64,000 nucleotides of DNA, taken from Leptasterias polaris. Taxonomy: Eukaryota; Echinodermata; Asteroidea; Forcipulatida; Asteriidae. Under the pieces are notes generated by a model. That model did not search any database. It was not told where the DNA came from and worked only from the letters and a program-made list of their open reading frames with translations. Positions within the stretch are counted from its first letter, which is position 1, and every line of letters starts with the position of its first letter. Positions 13,601 to 23,116 of this stretch are shown here, in pieces. The position numbers and the translations under genes were made by a program. Location of the stretch: the NCBI GenBank assembly GCA_037783415.1, contig JAZGTN010000149.1:1798001-1862000 (forward strand). Direction: 5' to 3'.

Positions 13601-16600
13601 GTATACACGCAATCTTCACCTTAGCAGTTAAGCGATTCAAGAAAATTGTGAGTAAAATACCCTAGATACAATGGGACACTTTGGAACGCTAGGTGGCAGC
13701 AGATACACCATGTACATGTCCATTGTTTCTCAGACCGTGTACGCGTGCACAAACTAATTGGGGAGAAAAAAGATCGTCGTCCTCATTAAAATTGTGTAGG
13801 CCTTCAAAATATTCTCTATTAGACATATTTGAGAGCCAATAAAAGGGATACAGTGTACAAATTTCGCCCAATTGTAACCAGGGGGTTGTTGACTTCCAGC
13901 TTAAGGTTTTTTGGATGGCATAGGCCCTGAAATAAATGGTCCAATTTGCCTAGAGTTGTAGGGACATTTCAAGTTTTGAACATTACACCTGTGCAGGGGT
14001 GTTTTTAGTTGGAGGGGAAATAACACGACGGGCTCAGGGACTCCCCATAATATTAAGTTGAGCAGAGGATAAAGATTCAAGAGTCAATGGATACTTTCCC
14101 CTCTACAGTATAAAGCTGTGAGACTTCAACGTCTTTTTAGTGTTTTTTTATTTTTAGTATTGTCCACTATATGCTATGGGAGTCTACTTAGTGGAGTGAA
14201 CCCGTCCGGACTAAGCGCCTTCGGCTTCGGCTTTGGCCGTTGTATGCCTTTTGAACAATCGAGCCATAGCCACTGCCAGAACCATTAAATTGGACACGGT
14301 CGTATATCTGTTCATGCGATGCTCTAAGAACAACGGACTGTAGACCGGTCCCCTGTCTTCATCCGTAAGGATAAAGACAGGCAATAATAAAGACAGGCAC
14401 TGGTCTTACAAACATAATGATTTCATTGGAGTGACTTATGCATGTAATCATGCATACCTGCAGACCGAGTGTGTGCACGTACACAATGCATACCTGCAGA
14501 CCGAGTGTGTGCACGTACACACGCATAAAGTCTACAGTAAATCTGGAAGTTAAAAGGTGTGTACAACATTGGTAATCGCCAAAGACCAGCTGTATCCACA
14601 CTTGATGTGACCCAACATATACATGACAAAACAAACCTGTGAAAGTTTAAGCTCAATCGGTTTTCGGAGTCATGAGAAAACAGTGAAACCCCATTATATG
14701 TTTTAATTTTTTTCAAGCATAGGATTTTATCCTGCATGATGAAGACTTGTTTTAATCATTTTCTAAAAACGATGGCATTTAAAGCAAAACTATTTCAAGG
14801 GAAGATTTCCACCATGACCATCTTTATACCAATACCAAGTAAGTAATGTGCAAATCTGTGAACTTTTTTATGTGCAATCTTACAAAATGTTGCACACACC
14901 CTTTAACTGTATACACAGTACTTTCCCGAGTTATGTGAGAAACAGCCACATGCAAATCACTTGGGTGGGATTCGAACCCACGACCTTTGCATTGCTAGAG
15001 CAAATGTCTTACCACTAGACCACCGAGCTAGCCCGATGGCTAGAGACAGTTCGAATCATTGGCAGTGGGTTCGAATCCCACCCGAGTGATTTGGATTTTT
15101 TTCACAGACCTCGGGAAAGTACTGAGTATACAGTGCTCACATCGTGTAGGGTAAAAACAAAATTATATTCATTATCCCCGATACAACAAAATAATATCTA
15201 TTAAATTGTGCGGTACTCGCTGCCAATGATTCGAACTGTTTCTAGCTATCGGGCTAGCTCGGTGGTCTAGTGGTAAGACATCTGCTCTAGCAATGCAAAG
15301 GTCGTGGGCTCGAATCCCACCCGAGTGATTTGCCTGGGTTTTTTTTTTCACAGAACTCGGGAAAGTACTGAGTATACAGTGCTTAACACACATCGTGTGG
15401 AGTAAAAACTAAATTATAAACAATGCTTTTAATTGTTGCTCAAAACCAACGTTCCGAACAAATTTGACGACACTTTTTGTTTTAGGATTTACCGGACTGG
15501 AAGCTGATTGGTGGTGTGATGGTGATCGCATTTTTTGATTGCGTCATCTTCCTCCTTTGGATTTCATTGGATACGGAAAATGTATACAGCCATTATCTAG
15601 AACCGCAGGTACGTAATCTATTATGAAAAAGACAAGATAGAGGTTAAGAAACCTTTTTCGCAGGTATTATTTTATTTTTTTTTTAAATTCATTTCAAAAA
15701 AGGCTGTTAAATACCATAGAAAAAAAATATGAAGGGTCGCCACAGTTTGTCAGAAGCGCTAGGGGAAATTGTAATGATTCTGATTTGGATTATTCTGTTT
15801 ACGAAAAGAAATTCGTTCACAATCAATCTATCATCAACATTATGGAATTTTTGCCATAACTTTTATTATAAAGTCAGTGCAAGTACTTACTTTATGTTTA
15901 CAAAAATAAAATAAAAACTTCTTATTACGTCCGAATTTATAATCCGCTTTATTGTCATAGTTAAGTTTAATTTTAGTTTCTTTTGTTTCAGCTAAACATG
16001 ACTGAACCCGAGAAAGAAGTGTTCGATGTACATGTGATTCGGTTCTGCAGTAGTGAGCATGCGCAGTACTTCACTGTCGCCCTCTACGGTACGAAAGGAG
16101 TACTGTTGGTCTTTGGCCTTTTCCTCGCCTGGGAGACAAGGAACATTTGTGTTTCACGACTTAATGACAGTAGGTGATCGAATCATGCTTTTGTATTGAC
16201 TGCGTAACGACATGGAGTGACCAGTTTTCTTTGGTCACGTGGTTGCTGGACGCCATTTTCGACCTAAAGTGTAACACAACCTAAGCAGTCTCGTCTGGCA
16301 CCCTGTGTCGCCCATGCGTTTTTGTTTAGTTTGTTGTTGTTGTTGTTGTTGTTTTTTGACCGAAAATGGCTTCTAATCACAATGTTGCAACTCTCTAAAA
16401 ACATGGCTCTGGATTTAAGCCATCTTTTATTTTATCTTGATTATAAGTGAAACAAAATCCAAGTGCAAAAAACACACCTGCTTCCACTACTTCTACACTA
16501 CTAGAAACAAATTGATATAGTTTATTTAGTAAACTCACTCTCTCGCTATGCTCGCTATTCGTAGTGTAACCTAAATGGTATGTATACGAATGATGTTGAA

Positions 16601-19120
16601 TAATATTATTACATTATCAATTCATCTACAGGTAAATATATCGCAGCTTCGTTGTACATTGTCTCTCTAACTACCGCCTTAACTGTTCCCACGATGATTG
16701 TTATGGGTGATGACGTCAACATGACGTTTGCCATCCCCGGGTTTTCTATAGTTACAGTCAACACTTGTGTGTTATGTCTCAATTTCATCCCCAAGGTATT
16801 TTTCAATACAGTCAATTAAGATCAAATTAATATATTTTGTAGTAACGTCTAGTTCAATAAAAATGTATCAAATTAAGTTAAAAGGCTTTTGACAATGAAG
16901 GAGTGTAGACTAACTATGATCTTCTCTTGAGTATCAACACACATATCAAACGAAATCAGAATTAATTTATCACTTATTTAATAAACTTGCGGGTACAACC
17001 GTGTGTTAAGCTCCTTTGGGAGTAGAATTGGCTCTGAAAACTAAACACATTTAAAGGAAATGTATACGTTTCGTAATCACTCTTAACATTATTGGCAATA
17101 AAACAACTTAGTGGTGAGGTACAGTAGCTTTCCATGTATAAAGCATTTTGAGAAACATTTCACTTGGAAGTAATGTGGTAAAGTAAAAAGATAGTAGTTG
17201 TTTTACCCCGGAATTTGAAGCTGAGAAACGTTACTGTCGTTTCTCGTATTGTGTATTCCTATTTAGGATTATTCTTCCTCGTCCGTTGCCTTTGCCAATC
17301 ATTTGCTTGAGTTATTCATTTCCAGGGGGAAAGGATGTTGATATCGGCGAAACTGTAAAAACGCGACCACCTCTTTAAATTAAATGTTCACATGTTAATT
17401 TTATTTGTAACATTAATATAGGATTAAAACAATTGAACGGTTCCAAAAACCAACAAAGGTTTCAACTTTGCCTTAAAGAAGGATTTTTCTAAATTACAAA
17501 ATCGTTCGGTTTTCTTGACGTATCATAAATAGCCCGAGGAATATAAAACATTAGGGAAAGTACAATAATCCATTTTTCTATTTTCCCAAACGCACATAAT
17601 GCTGTGGTACATCGTTGGTTACTTGAAAAGTGCATTCGTTCCAATCCTCCAGGTTTCAAGTAAATCACATGGCCAACATTTTAAATTGTCAAAGTCCAGT
17701 ATTTGGACTTTATGTGACTCAACATGTACATGAAAATAACATACGTGTAAAGTTTCAGCCAAATTCGGTAAAAAGGGTGGGAAAAACAAAATTATGTTTT
17801 TATTGTTTTCAATATCGAGTTTTGGTCTCACGAGATAAAAACTAACTGTTTTACTCATTTCTCAAAAGCTATAGCAATTCAGAGAAAAATATTACAATGA
17901 AAGATTTGTATTTGTTCAAGCTTATACAATGTTGTGCACACTCTTTATTGCGTGAACGTTGGTTAACGAGAAAGTGCATCAATTCCACCATAGTTAAATA
18001 TAAAACCATTTCATTGCGTTTTAGGTGTATCTTCTCTTAACTGTTGATGAAACTGACATCAGTTTGAGTATGATGCAGTCACTGGGGTCTAGGGACACCG
18101 CAACAACATCCATAAACGCTGAACAAACCAGCAAACTGACACAACTGCACGCAGAACTTGATTCGGTAAGGAGTAGTTAAACTCAACAGGCAGAAGACTT
18201 GTCAGCTATACTCGGAAATGTGCGCATGTTCAGAACAGTGACCTCTATTAGGCACTTAAGGGTTAAAACAGAGGGAAATGGTTTAAACTCTAAAAACTTC
18301 CGGGACCTCGATCCGGATCCCGTGGGGCTTGACCCATTTCTGAGTCAGTATGACCCGGAATCTGTATCGAAATGACCCCGAAATTCGTCAAACTGACGCA
18401 GAATCTGAGTTAAAATCCCATTCTTAACCACTTTCCGAGTCAGTTGACACAGAGACACGGGTCAGGCCCCCTAGGACCAAATTCCCGGTTAATTCTGACC
18501 ATGTTAGTTTTTAGAGAGTAGAACAACGAGAACAATTGCGATCAACCTCGTCCCCAGGGTGTGTCGAGCAGTACCAGGTTACTATTGTAAACATGGTTGG
18601 AAATAAAGTAAACCATGGGGACGAGGTTGAATTGCAATGTACCTGTAAATTAGTCTGGTGCCAGCTTAAGTTCCGAAGATTCCCATTGCAGGGACGCATA
18701 AGCATGTCTGCGACGAAAAGGAAGGAGACCAGAGCCTCTTCTCACGGATCTTTTCCCTTTCAACTGGAAATTATAGAACGCTAGATGGCAGCATACTACC
18801 TCATGCTCCCTTGTTTACGTAGTGAGGCTGTTGCGCACAGTTCTAGGAACAATAAGTCTGCTGCCACCTAGTGGACGAAACAGTCTCACATTGGCAACAA
18901 AATTGAACATTAGATGATTAGACACAATCTAATTCTTCCTTTGCCACCCTTATTCGTTTTGTCAAAGGGTGACAATGTAAACCTTTTCAGGACTAGTTGG
19001 CACATTGATGAAATTGTTTTTTCTTTGTTATAATGTGTGTATTAACAGAAGCAAGGAGAGCTGCGGCAATTGTGTGCAACCTATCAACGTCTTCGTCGAA
19101 ATGATAGAGGTGCAGATTGA
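1500..19120 (+). CDS. Metabotropic GABA-B receptor subunit 2-like gene A (5' partial, 15 exons)
   Basis: Class C GPCR, expected at the plasma membrane, with an extracellular Venus-flytrap domain coupled to G proteins through seven transmembrane helices. Fifteen exons join in frame into 665 residues: 1500-1667, 2581-2688, 4906-4971, 5384-5584, 7102-7332, 7950-8013, 8685-8768, 12105-12255, 13268-13400, 13534-13647, 15486-15608, 15992-16169, 16632-16795, 18025-18165, 19049-19120. Exons 1-7 are the ligand-binding lobe, exon 8 carries TM1, 9 TM2, 10 TM3, 11 TM4, 12 TM5, 13 TM6-7, and 14-15 a short coiled coil. Diagnostic stretches IKMSSP, FLAWETRN, LNDSKY and FIPK match GABBR2 better than GABBR1 as I remember them. 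GABBR2 heterodimerises with GABBR1 in vertebrates; whether this copy binds ligand is unknown. The 5' end (signal peptide, start of lobe 1) is missing. Gene B is its inverted paralog. Confidence 0.88.
2581..2688 (+). CDS. Gene A exon 2: Venus-flytrap lobe
   Basis: 36 codons, phase 0 to 0, acceptor gatgcag, donor gtaaaa. It ends FEFHLQSIK, which matches FDFHLQSIK at the end of gene B exon 2, also 108 bp. Confidence 0.85.
2751..3168 (-). mobile_element. tRNA-headed SINE, copy 1
   Basis: Read on minus, it begins with a tRNA-like head (TGGCCGAGCGG A-box region, GGTTCGAGTCC B box). It continues through a body shared with copies at 45329-45757, 56921-57334 and, more distantly, 55160-55490, and ends in a tail with TATATAAG-type sequence and AAT-rich repeats. 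It lies in intron 2 of gene A. The internal promoter and shared body identify a SINE rather than a tRNA gene. Confidence 0.75.
3866..4864. mobile_element. Foldback transposon with 42-bp tandem repeats in inverted arms
   Basis: The element starts TATGGTGGCCCTGAAGGGAC and ends with the near-perfect inverse. It is flanked by the 6-bp direct repeat GCACAA (3860-3865 and 4865-4870), a likely target duplication. The left arm (about 3866-4311) has around eight 42-bp units; the right arm (about 4549-4864) has fewer, inverted units. Each unit holds two self-complementary cores, GTGTGCGCACAC and ATTCGCGAAT. Because 42 is a multiple of 3, every frame stays open, which creates long false ORFs. The spacer 4312-4548 is unique and non-coding. 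It sits in intron 2 of gene A. No transposase is encoded. Confidence 0.85.
4906..4971 (+). CDS. Gene A exon 3: Venus-flytrap lobe
   Basis: 22 codons beginning RQDARIIYTGFF and ending KLFCQ, phase 0 to 0, directly downstream of the foldback element. The gene B counterpart is RQDARIIFTNFF and ends KLYCQ. The cysteine near the end corresponds to the conserved VFC of GABA-B receptors. Confidence 0.85.
5384..5584 (+). CDS. Gene A exon 4: Venus-flytrap lobe 2
   Basis: 67 codons, phase 0 to 0. It contains YGAKYVWVGPIW, matching the YGSKYQWIIPGW region of GABBR2, and ends DFNGV at a gtagat donor. An open frame runs on into the intron but has no counterpart in receptors. Confidence 0.85.
6418..6768 (+). 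repeat. Dispersed ~345-bp MITE-like repeat (family 1), copy 1
   Basis: Shares its full length with 59068-59409 and, in reverse, with 14551-14906. Common landmarks are a GTGTGTACAACATTGG-type end, 'tataaagat(a/g)gtcatggt', 'ttttctcatgactccgaag' and a terminal 'accaatgttgtac'. The two ends are inverted relative to each other. No coding capacity. It lies in intron 4 of gene A. Confidence 0.6.
7102..7332 (+). CDS. Gene A exon 5: Venus-flytrap lobe 2
   Basis: 77 codons, phase 0 to 0, containing YTYDGIISIALALN and LEDFSYSDEEM, the equivalent of YAYDGIW and the IQDFNYTDH region of GABBR2. Bases 7192-7298 are identical to gene B exon 5 at every position, although both exon ends differ (see findings). 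Confidence 0.9.
7450..7949 (+). other. Intron 5 of gene A, unresolved content
   Basis: An open frame at 7447-7683 was inspected. It is compositionally unremarkable, not matched by gene B and has no recognised motif. I treat the interval as intron with possible old repeat debris. Confidence 0.3.
7950..8013 (+). CDS. Gene A exon 6: end of Venus-flytrap domain
   Basis: 64 bp, phase 0 in and phase 1 out. Encodes GRFLIEDGQRQTYSVYVEQA followed by QG, equivalent to the GQVVF...F-QFQ strands of GABBR2. Acceptor ttgaag, donor gtaagc. Gene B exon 6 has the same length and phases. Confidence 0.85.
8685..8768 (+). CDS. Gene A exon 7: juxtamembrane segment
   Basis: 84 bp, phase 1 to 1, encoding MVYMAQKQQLLNHGDSALKW then QG. 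The gene B exon 7 reads MVYVTNSQQLLNYGETSIKW then QG. The final WQG corresponds to RFQG just before TM1 of GABBR2. The six-frame reading alone would miss its boundaries; the gene B comparison fixes them. Confidence 0.8.
9190..10890 (+). other. Intron 7 of gene A, left part
   Basis: Nothing coding is supported here. There is an AC-rich microsatellite near 9310-9330 and otherwise unique-looking AT-rich DNA. ORFs such as 10273-10593 show no recognisable motif and no counterpart in gene B. Confidence 0.35.
10893..11372. mobile_element. 480-bp MITE with TA target duplication
   Basis: Terminal inverted repeats begin GGGAGGTTTCGCA and continue about 28 bp (ending in CGAACGGATACG) on both sides with two mismatches. 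The element is flanked by TA on each side, as expected for Tc1/mariner-type insertion. The interior contains no ORF of note. It lies in intron 7 of gene A. Confidence 0.8.
11632..12085 (+). repeat. Degenerate ~24-bp tandem repeats
   Basis: Many imperfect copies of a motif like 'aataatgcacgttctctttt' follow each other, with best conservation at 11960-12085. The array abuts the acceptor of gene A exon 8 at 12104, so its pyrimidine-rich units sit where the branch point and polypyrimidine tract must lie. Confidence 0.65.
12105..12255 (+). CDS. Gene A exon 8: stalk and TM1
   Basis: 151 bp, phase 1 in and 2 out. Encodes GHVPVDGVTKRETILE, then the hydrophobic helix AVLFSIASLGITVALIFLVI and NYKNK. 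This matches the region from SEPPKDKTIILEQ to NIKNRNQK in GABBR2. Length and phases are identical in gene B. Confidence 0.88.
12300..13267 (+). other. Intron 8 of gene A
   Basis: No exon recognised. The 77-codon ORF at 12863-13096 has no motif and no paralogous partner. Confidence 0.35.
13268..13400 (+). CDS. Gene A exon 9: intracellular loop 1 and TM2
   Basis: 133 bp, phase 2 in and 0 out. Encodes AIKMSSPSLSNLTVIGCLLL and ends IVIKCH. The final Cys is the conserved TM3-side partner of the class C extracellular disulfide. Bases 13272-13400 are identical to gene B exon 9. Confidence 0.92.
13534..13647 (+). CDS. Gene A exon 10: TM3
   Basis: 38 codons, phase 0 to 0, with SLTFGSIFMKTYRIHAIF matching TAFGAMFAKTWRVHAIF in GABBR2. 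The acceptor tatttccag and first bases of this exon recur as a displaced copy at 17274-17345. Confidence 0.9.
14551..14906 (-). repeat. Dispersed ~350-bp MITE-like repeat (family 1), copy 2
   Basis: Reverse-orientation relative of 6418-6768. Its ends read GGTGTGTACAACATTGG and, inverted, a close match ending CACACACCCTTTAA. TTAA-like sequence lies at both borders. Non-coding. Confidence 0.6.
14907..15420. mobile_element. Cluster of a second tRNA-derived SINE in inverted arrangement
   Basis: A plus-strand copy starts near 15253 with a tRNA-like head (A box TGGTCTAGTGG, B box GGCTCGAATCC) and ends in 'gggaaagtactgagtata'. A minus-strand copy occupies about 14910-15033, and a 5'-truncated plus copy about 15055-15165. 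The tRNA-like part has no separate tRNA context and always carries the same downstream tail, so these are SINEs. They lie in intron 10 of gene A. Confidence 0.7.
15486..15608 (+). CDS. Gene A exon 11: TM4
   Basis: 41 codons, phase 0 to 0, encoding DLPDWKLIGGVMVIAFFDC and on through FLLWISLD. It aligns with the [20 protein letters not shown] helix of GABBR2. Donor gtacgt. Confidence 0.9.
15992..16169 (+). CDS. Gene A exon 12: extracellular loop 2 and TM5
   Basis: 178 bp, phase 0 in and 1 out. It carries FCSSEH, whose Cys is the loop-2 disulfide partner, and FGLFLAWETRN. I chose donor gtaggt at 16170 over the nearby gtgatc at 16174 because only the former keeps frame with exon 13 (giving LNDSKY) and it matches the gene B donor. 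Confidence 0.88.
16632..16795 (+). CDS. Gene A exon 13: TM6 and TM7
   Basis: 164 bp, phase 1 in and 0 out. Encodes KYIAASLYIVSLTTALTV (TM6), an acidic loop GDD, then TM7 ending LNFIPK, the equivalent of LVFVPK in GABBR2. Same length in gene B. Confidence 0.9.
17274..17345 (+). pseudogene. Displaced copy of the intron 9 / exon 10 boundary
   Basis: 72 bp that match 13482-13553 at 68 positions. The copy includes the polypyrimidine tract, the tatttccag acceptor and the first 20 bp of exon 10. It lies in intron 13, far downstream, and homology stops abruptly at GATATC. It could act as a decoy acceptor but has no continuing exon frame. Confidence 0.85.
17620..17950 (-). repeat. Old copy of dispersed MITE-like repeat (family 1)
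   Basis: Diverged relative of 14551-14906, recognisable by the 'tgtgactcaacatgtacatg' stretch and a terminal 'caatgttgtgcacac'. It lies in intron 13 of gene A. Confidence 0.45.
18025..18165 (+). CDS. Gene A exon 14: C-tail and start of coiled coil
   Basis: 47 codons, phase 0 to 0. Starts VYLLTVDETDISLSMMQSLG and ends KLTQLHAELDS, a heptad-like stretch. In GABA-B receptors this tail mediates subunit pairing, which is the likely role here. Confidence 0.85.
18288..18518. mobile_element. ~230-bp MITE with CTCTAAAAAC ends
   Basis: Ends are inverted (CTCTAAAAACTTCCGG at left, GTTAGTTTTTAGAGAG at right). The interior is built of short 'GGGTCA/TGACCC' motifs in both orientations. It is non-coding and lies in the last intron of gene A. 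Confidence 0.65.
18540..18632. repeat. Short inverted repeat
   Basis: 'tcaacctcgtccccagggt' at the left is mirrored by 'accatggggacgaggttga' about 50 bp later. Probably a small foldback MITE. The open frame across it is incidental. Confidence 0.5.
19049..19120 (+). CDS. Gene A exon 15: coiled-coil end and stop codon
   Basis: After an attaacag acceptor, phase 0: KQGELRQLCATYQRLRRNDR then GAD and TGA at 19118-19120. It continues the heptads of exon 14 (leucines spaced 3-4). An AATAAA follows at about 19161, a plausible poly(A) signal. Confidence 0.8.
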   Translation, partial: KQGELRQLCATYQRLRRNDRGAD

Positions 19121-19129
19121 ACCAGAATG

Positions 19130-20236
19130 GACACCCGTCTCTGACCGTGATGCTCTTTAAATAAATCAAAAGTATCACGGAAATGTTACCTTGAGTTTAG
19201 TATGAAAGTATGACAGTATGACAATATTTAAGATGGAAAAAATTATATGCTTGAAGGATTGTGACTATTATATACTTCGTATAGTCAGTGAGCTAATACA
19301 CTAGAAAAAATAACTGCCGTTTCTTTTAAACTTTTTATCAGCAATCATTGTAAATGTAAAATGCATATTTATTTGTTCGTGTATTTTGCTGAGTCAATGG
19401 GATAAATGCAAGTCTGTCTTTCCTCTATATGGTGATCTTATAAATGTTTTGGCTCGGAGTCGTTTGTTTTTAGTTGACATTATAATATTTTGACAAACCG
19501 ATACTGGAATGATATCCTTCAAATTGAATAAACATCACTGAATGGGTTTCGATCGAGAGCAGCATCGAAATATTAAAATAGCATATCGAAGAAAAACGAG
19601 CCACAAAATTGCATCTAGCAGAAGGACACTCAGATACTCTGCAGTCAAATAGACCATGTGAACTGTGACATCACATGCTTAAAAAGTACAAAAGAGCCAC
19701 AGAGCCTGTACTTCCTACAGGCACAGTTTGTACGCAGCTCGATGGAGGAATACAATAAACCTTATGTTTTATGGAGATTGCACTGTCTGATTTTTCTCAA
19801 CTTTTGATATGAAGAAAGGGGGGACATTTCAAAAGCTGTACAGCTGTTGCTTTTGTAACTCTTGAATTTATGTGAAAATTATGACACAAATCGTACGTTT
19901 TCCCATATGGCCCGTGTAGTATCTTGCCTGTCAGGAAATGCATTAGAATGTACAAAGTCACTACTCTGTAAACAAAGGTAACATGGTATATACTGGAACG
20001 GCCAACATGAAAAGACTGTTAGAATGTTCTTTACAACTGCTTCTTTTAATATATCAATAGCGGACTGTGGTTTCCTGTCACACTACCAGGAGTAGATGCA
20101 CTATAGTCGCCAATACTCCTCCCTTTGTTTGATTCATTTATCCGTGACTTTCTTGTATTTGACTCGTTCATTGCATCTGATAAAGTAGTTGTTGCTACGA
20201 AATGCTCATGCAGTTTTGTAATGTAATTAGTTAGTG
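19130..20236 (+). other. 3' flank of gene A
   Basis: Contains the presumed 3' UTR, several AATAAA motifs (for example near 19161 and 19525) and, at about 19654-19986, a dispersed element also present in reverse at 48739-49041. No coding sequence is supported. Confidence 0.4.
19654..19986 (+). repeat. Dispersed ~310-330-bp element shared with gene B intron
   Basis: Matches 48739-49041 in opposite orientation along its whole length. Shared landmarks include 'aatgcattag/ctaatgcatt', 'cctgtcaggaaatgc' and the 'gagccacagag' segment. One copy lies just downstream of gene A, the other in intron 10 of gene B. Confidence 0.65.
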
Positions 20237-20501
20237 TATACAGCAATCCTTCACCGATCTTGAACTCTTGGTGGCAGCAGATACCGCCATTATTGCAGTG
20301 GTACCTGGGTGGTACTGCGCTGCCTAGCGACGGGTTTAAGCGATTTGCAAAGTAAAAGTCCAATAACCCGTGACTGATCGCCGTGTAGCCCAAACATTAT
20401 ACCAGTCGCTAGGCAGCGCAGTACCACCCAGGTACCACCGCAGTAATGGAGGCATGTCTGCTGCCACCAAGAGTTCAATATCGGTGAAGGATTGCTGTAT
20501 A
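20237..20501. mobile_element. 265-bp foldback MITE
   Basis: About 100-bp arms are inverted around a short spacer. The ends read TATACAGCAATCCTTCACCG and its inverse, and AGTG flanks both sides (20233-20236 and 20502-20505). Inner parts include 'ctcttggtggcagcag' and 'gcagcgcagtaccacccagg'. Non-coding; the ORFs across it arise from the arms. Confidence 0.75.
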
Positions 20502-21059
20502 AGTGCTACCACTACCTTCCTTCTTTAATTCCTTCTTTAATGTACTGTAGCATTAATACAAATACTTAAAAATGTACATGTACTTGTCATTAATTTGTCC
20601 CCTTCGGCATCCCATACTTGACGTAAACCTTTGTACTCGTATGCCAGTACCGTTGTCCCGCTGGTTGAATGTTTACGATCTACATGTAGGCCTACAGTCA
20701 TGTATACGTTTTTATTGATCTTTATTATAATTTCATATGTCTCAGAGTCACAGTGGAATCTTATGAAGTAGTTGAACTCATAATAAGACCAATAAAAATA
20801 CATTCTAAAAATGACAAATCAAACAACACGACCAACCAGTGAAAACACGATTCCAAACTCACAATCATGCTTTGGTGGTTAAAACAAAGAAAGTGGTTTG
20901 TGTTTTTTGTCAGTAATTTGCTACACGCTCTCGTCAAAAGCTCATACTGTCGACTTCTGATACATAAATAGGCAACTGTGTTTCGGGGGTATTCAGATAC
21001 TAATTTATCATAAGTGTTCTTGGTAGTTTTTCATATTTTGTTTTTTATATTTTTATATT

Positions 21060-22510
21060 GAGATTATGCTTAAAGGCAAAGTATATATTGGATGTTTGGA
21101 ACCGTTCATTTCAAAAGGTGGTCTCTTTGACATATTGCCGAAAATTTGAAGCGTATGTCCACATGAAGATTAATCCGTAATTGGAATACACAATCTTAGA
21201 CACGTTTCATGCAGTAACATTTCTCAGATTGGAATGTTTTTGAATCCCTCTCTCTAAAACCTCTTTTGAAAGGAATTATTTCCCAATATGTTGTACATTA
21301 TTAACAGCTGCAGTGCTTCATACCAAGTAAGTTTTTATGGTAATTATTTTTAGAGTTTTTACCAAAGGTAGACCCTCTCTTCAAAGGGGGTTTGTAGCAT
21401 AAGAGTAAAAATATAAATGTTCACAGATGCACGCAAAACTAACTTGGTATAAAGATGGCAACGGTTTTGCTTAAAATGCTTAAGGTGATGTGTACGTTTG
21501 GTAATTGGAGTCTACTGATTGTGTTAATCCAATATAAAAGTTCGAGTTTTTGAGATATCACCGAAAGACTGGAGCAAATATTTCCACGCAGGAAGAATAT
21601 TCCCCAAAGGAATACACAATCTGAGAAGCGTTATGGCCATAACGCTTCTCAGATTCAAATTTTTGGGAATAAAAAGTGATATATTGTTCCACAACCGTAA
21701 TACTTCGAAGTTAACTACCCAAAGCTGCTGTACTTATTACCAAGTAAGTTGTTATTGCCATTCATTTTCAGAGTGTTTACCAAACGTCCCCTTTAAGGTT
21801 TTGAGAAATGAGTAAAACAATTAGTTTTGATCTCATGAGTCAAAAACTCAATGCTTGAAAACAGTGAAAGAACTTAAGGTTTTTCAACACCCTTTTCTGG
21901 TGATTTCAATGACCGATTGAGCTATTACTTTCACAGGTTTGTTATTTCATGTGTATAATGTTGGTTCACATCATGTGTGGATACTGGTCTTTGACAATTA
22001 CCTATGTTACAAATGTGCTTCAAGTAAATCTTTTATAAACTCATTCATTTTGTTTTTATCAGATTGAAACACTTTTTGGACACCAATCAATCTACATTGT
22101 ATTTAAAGAATGTGCCAAACATTGCTATTGATTTACACACACGTGGTATATGAATATGGTTATGGTTGAAAACTTTCCTTTGAAACATTATTGTTTGAAA
22201 AGGTCTTTTGAGAAATGAGTAACACAATTACTTTTCAATCTTGTGAGTCAGAAATCCAATGTGTGAAAACAGTAATACAAACTCAACCTGTTTTAAAAAA
22301 AGTGTTTAATTTCATTAGATTTGTTTTTATTTTATTTTTTAGATTTTTTTCGGGGGTTGTCCTTGATTTGTTATCTTCTTCAGTTTTTCTATTAACGCTG
22401 AAGATCTGTTGGGTCTAAAATTCCACATGTTTTTATTTCATGTAAATGTTGTGTCACACAAAGTAAGGATACTGTTTTTTGACAATTACCAATATTGTTT
22501 GCAGGCTTGA
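21060..22510. repeat. Cluster of degraded dispersed repeats
   Basis: Several partial, diverged copies of the family seen at 6418-6768 and of a second family also seen at 17055-17275 and 41080-41320 ('acttggtaa', 'ctgagaagcgtt', 'attcccc'). It includes a 38-bp perfect palindrome at 21618-21655. No genes seen. Confidence 0.5.
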
Positions 22511-22514
22511 AAAC

Positions 22515-23110
22515 TCGCCAATGTCAATCGCATAAGTGTAAATCAATGTTAAATTGCAGTGAAGATTTTGTTTGCCTTTGTGATTATTTTAACTATTTTG
22601 TGCCTCGGATCTTTGACAGTAGGGCCTACTTAATAAATAAATCAATCTTTAATCCACAATAAAATCTCGAATAAGACCTTGATTATTTAGCGCCTTGAAT
22701 ATTTAATGGTATAGGGCCTCCTTAAATCAATAGTTTAAATTTCATTGAAATATCAATTAGGACCTTTATTTCACAGCGTTATTCTCCTTATAAATCATAG
22801 CCTTCAGCAAGTCAATGTTAATTATAGCGAGTGTATTATAAAACAGACTTGGTATTTAGAGGCAGTATTAGTTCTCTTCATTCACACAGTCTTCGGTTGC
22901 ACAGTTGACGCACGTGCTTACGTTGAATTGATTCTTCCTCCACATGCATACTAGGTAAGTGTGTGCAAATTCATTTAATTTTACTTATTTGGTTTCCATC
23001 GTTTGGTTTAATAGTGTTGCTGCTTTGTAGGTTAAATGAGAAAGAAAAATGCCGTTGGTTATGATGTCAGAATACAAATCACTGTTGTTATAATTCACAA
23101 AGCACTCAGA
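22515..23110. other. Intergenic, no gene seen
   Basis: AT-rich, with only short open frames and no recognisable motifs. Confidence 0.35.
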
Positions 23111-23116
23111 TTCATT

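Noticed and set aside
15253..15325. tRNA gene on the plus strand
   Set aside because: A and B boxes are present, but the same sequence with the same downstream tail occurs nearby in both orientations, so it is a SINE head.
16609..16815. Antisense open frame over gene A exon 13 (and 46165-46497 over gene B exon 13)
   Set aside because: Mirror frames of real transmembrane exons; the sense strand has splice sites and receptor motifs.
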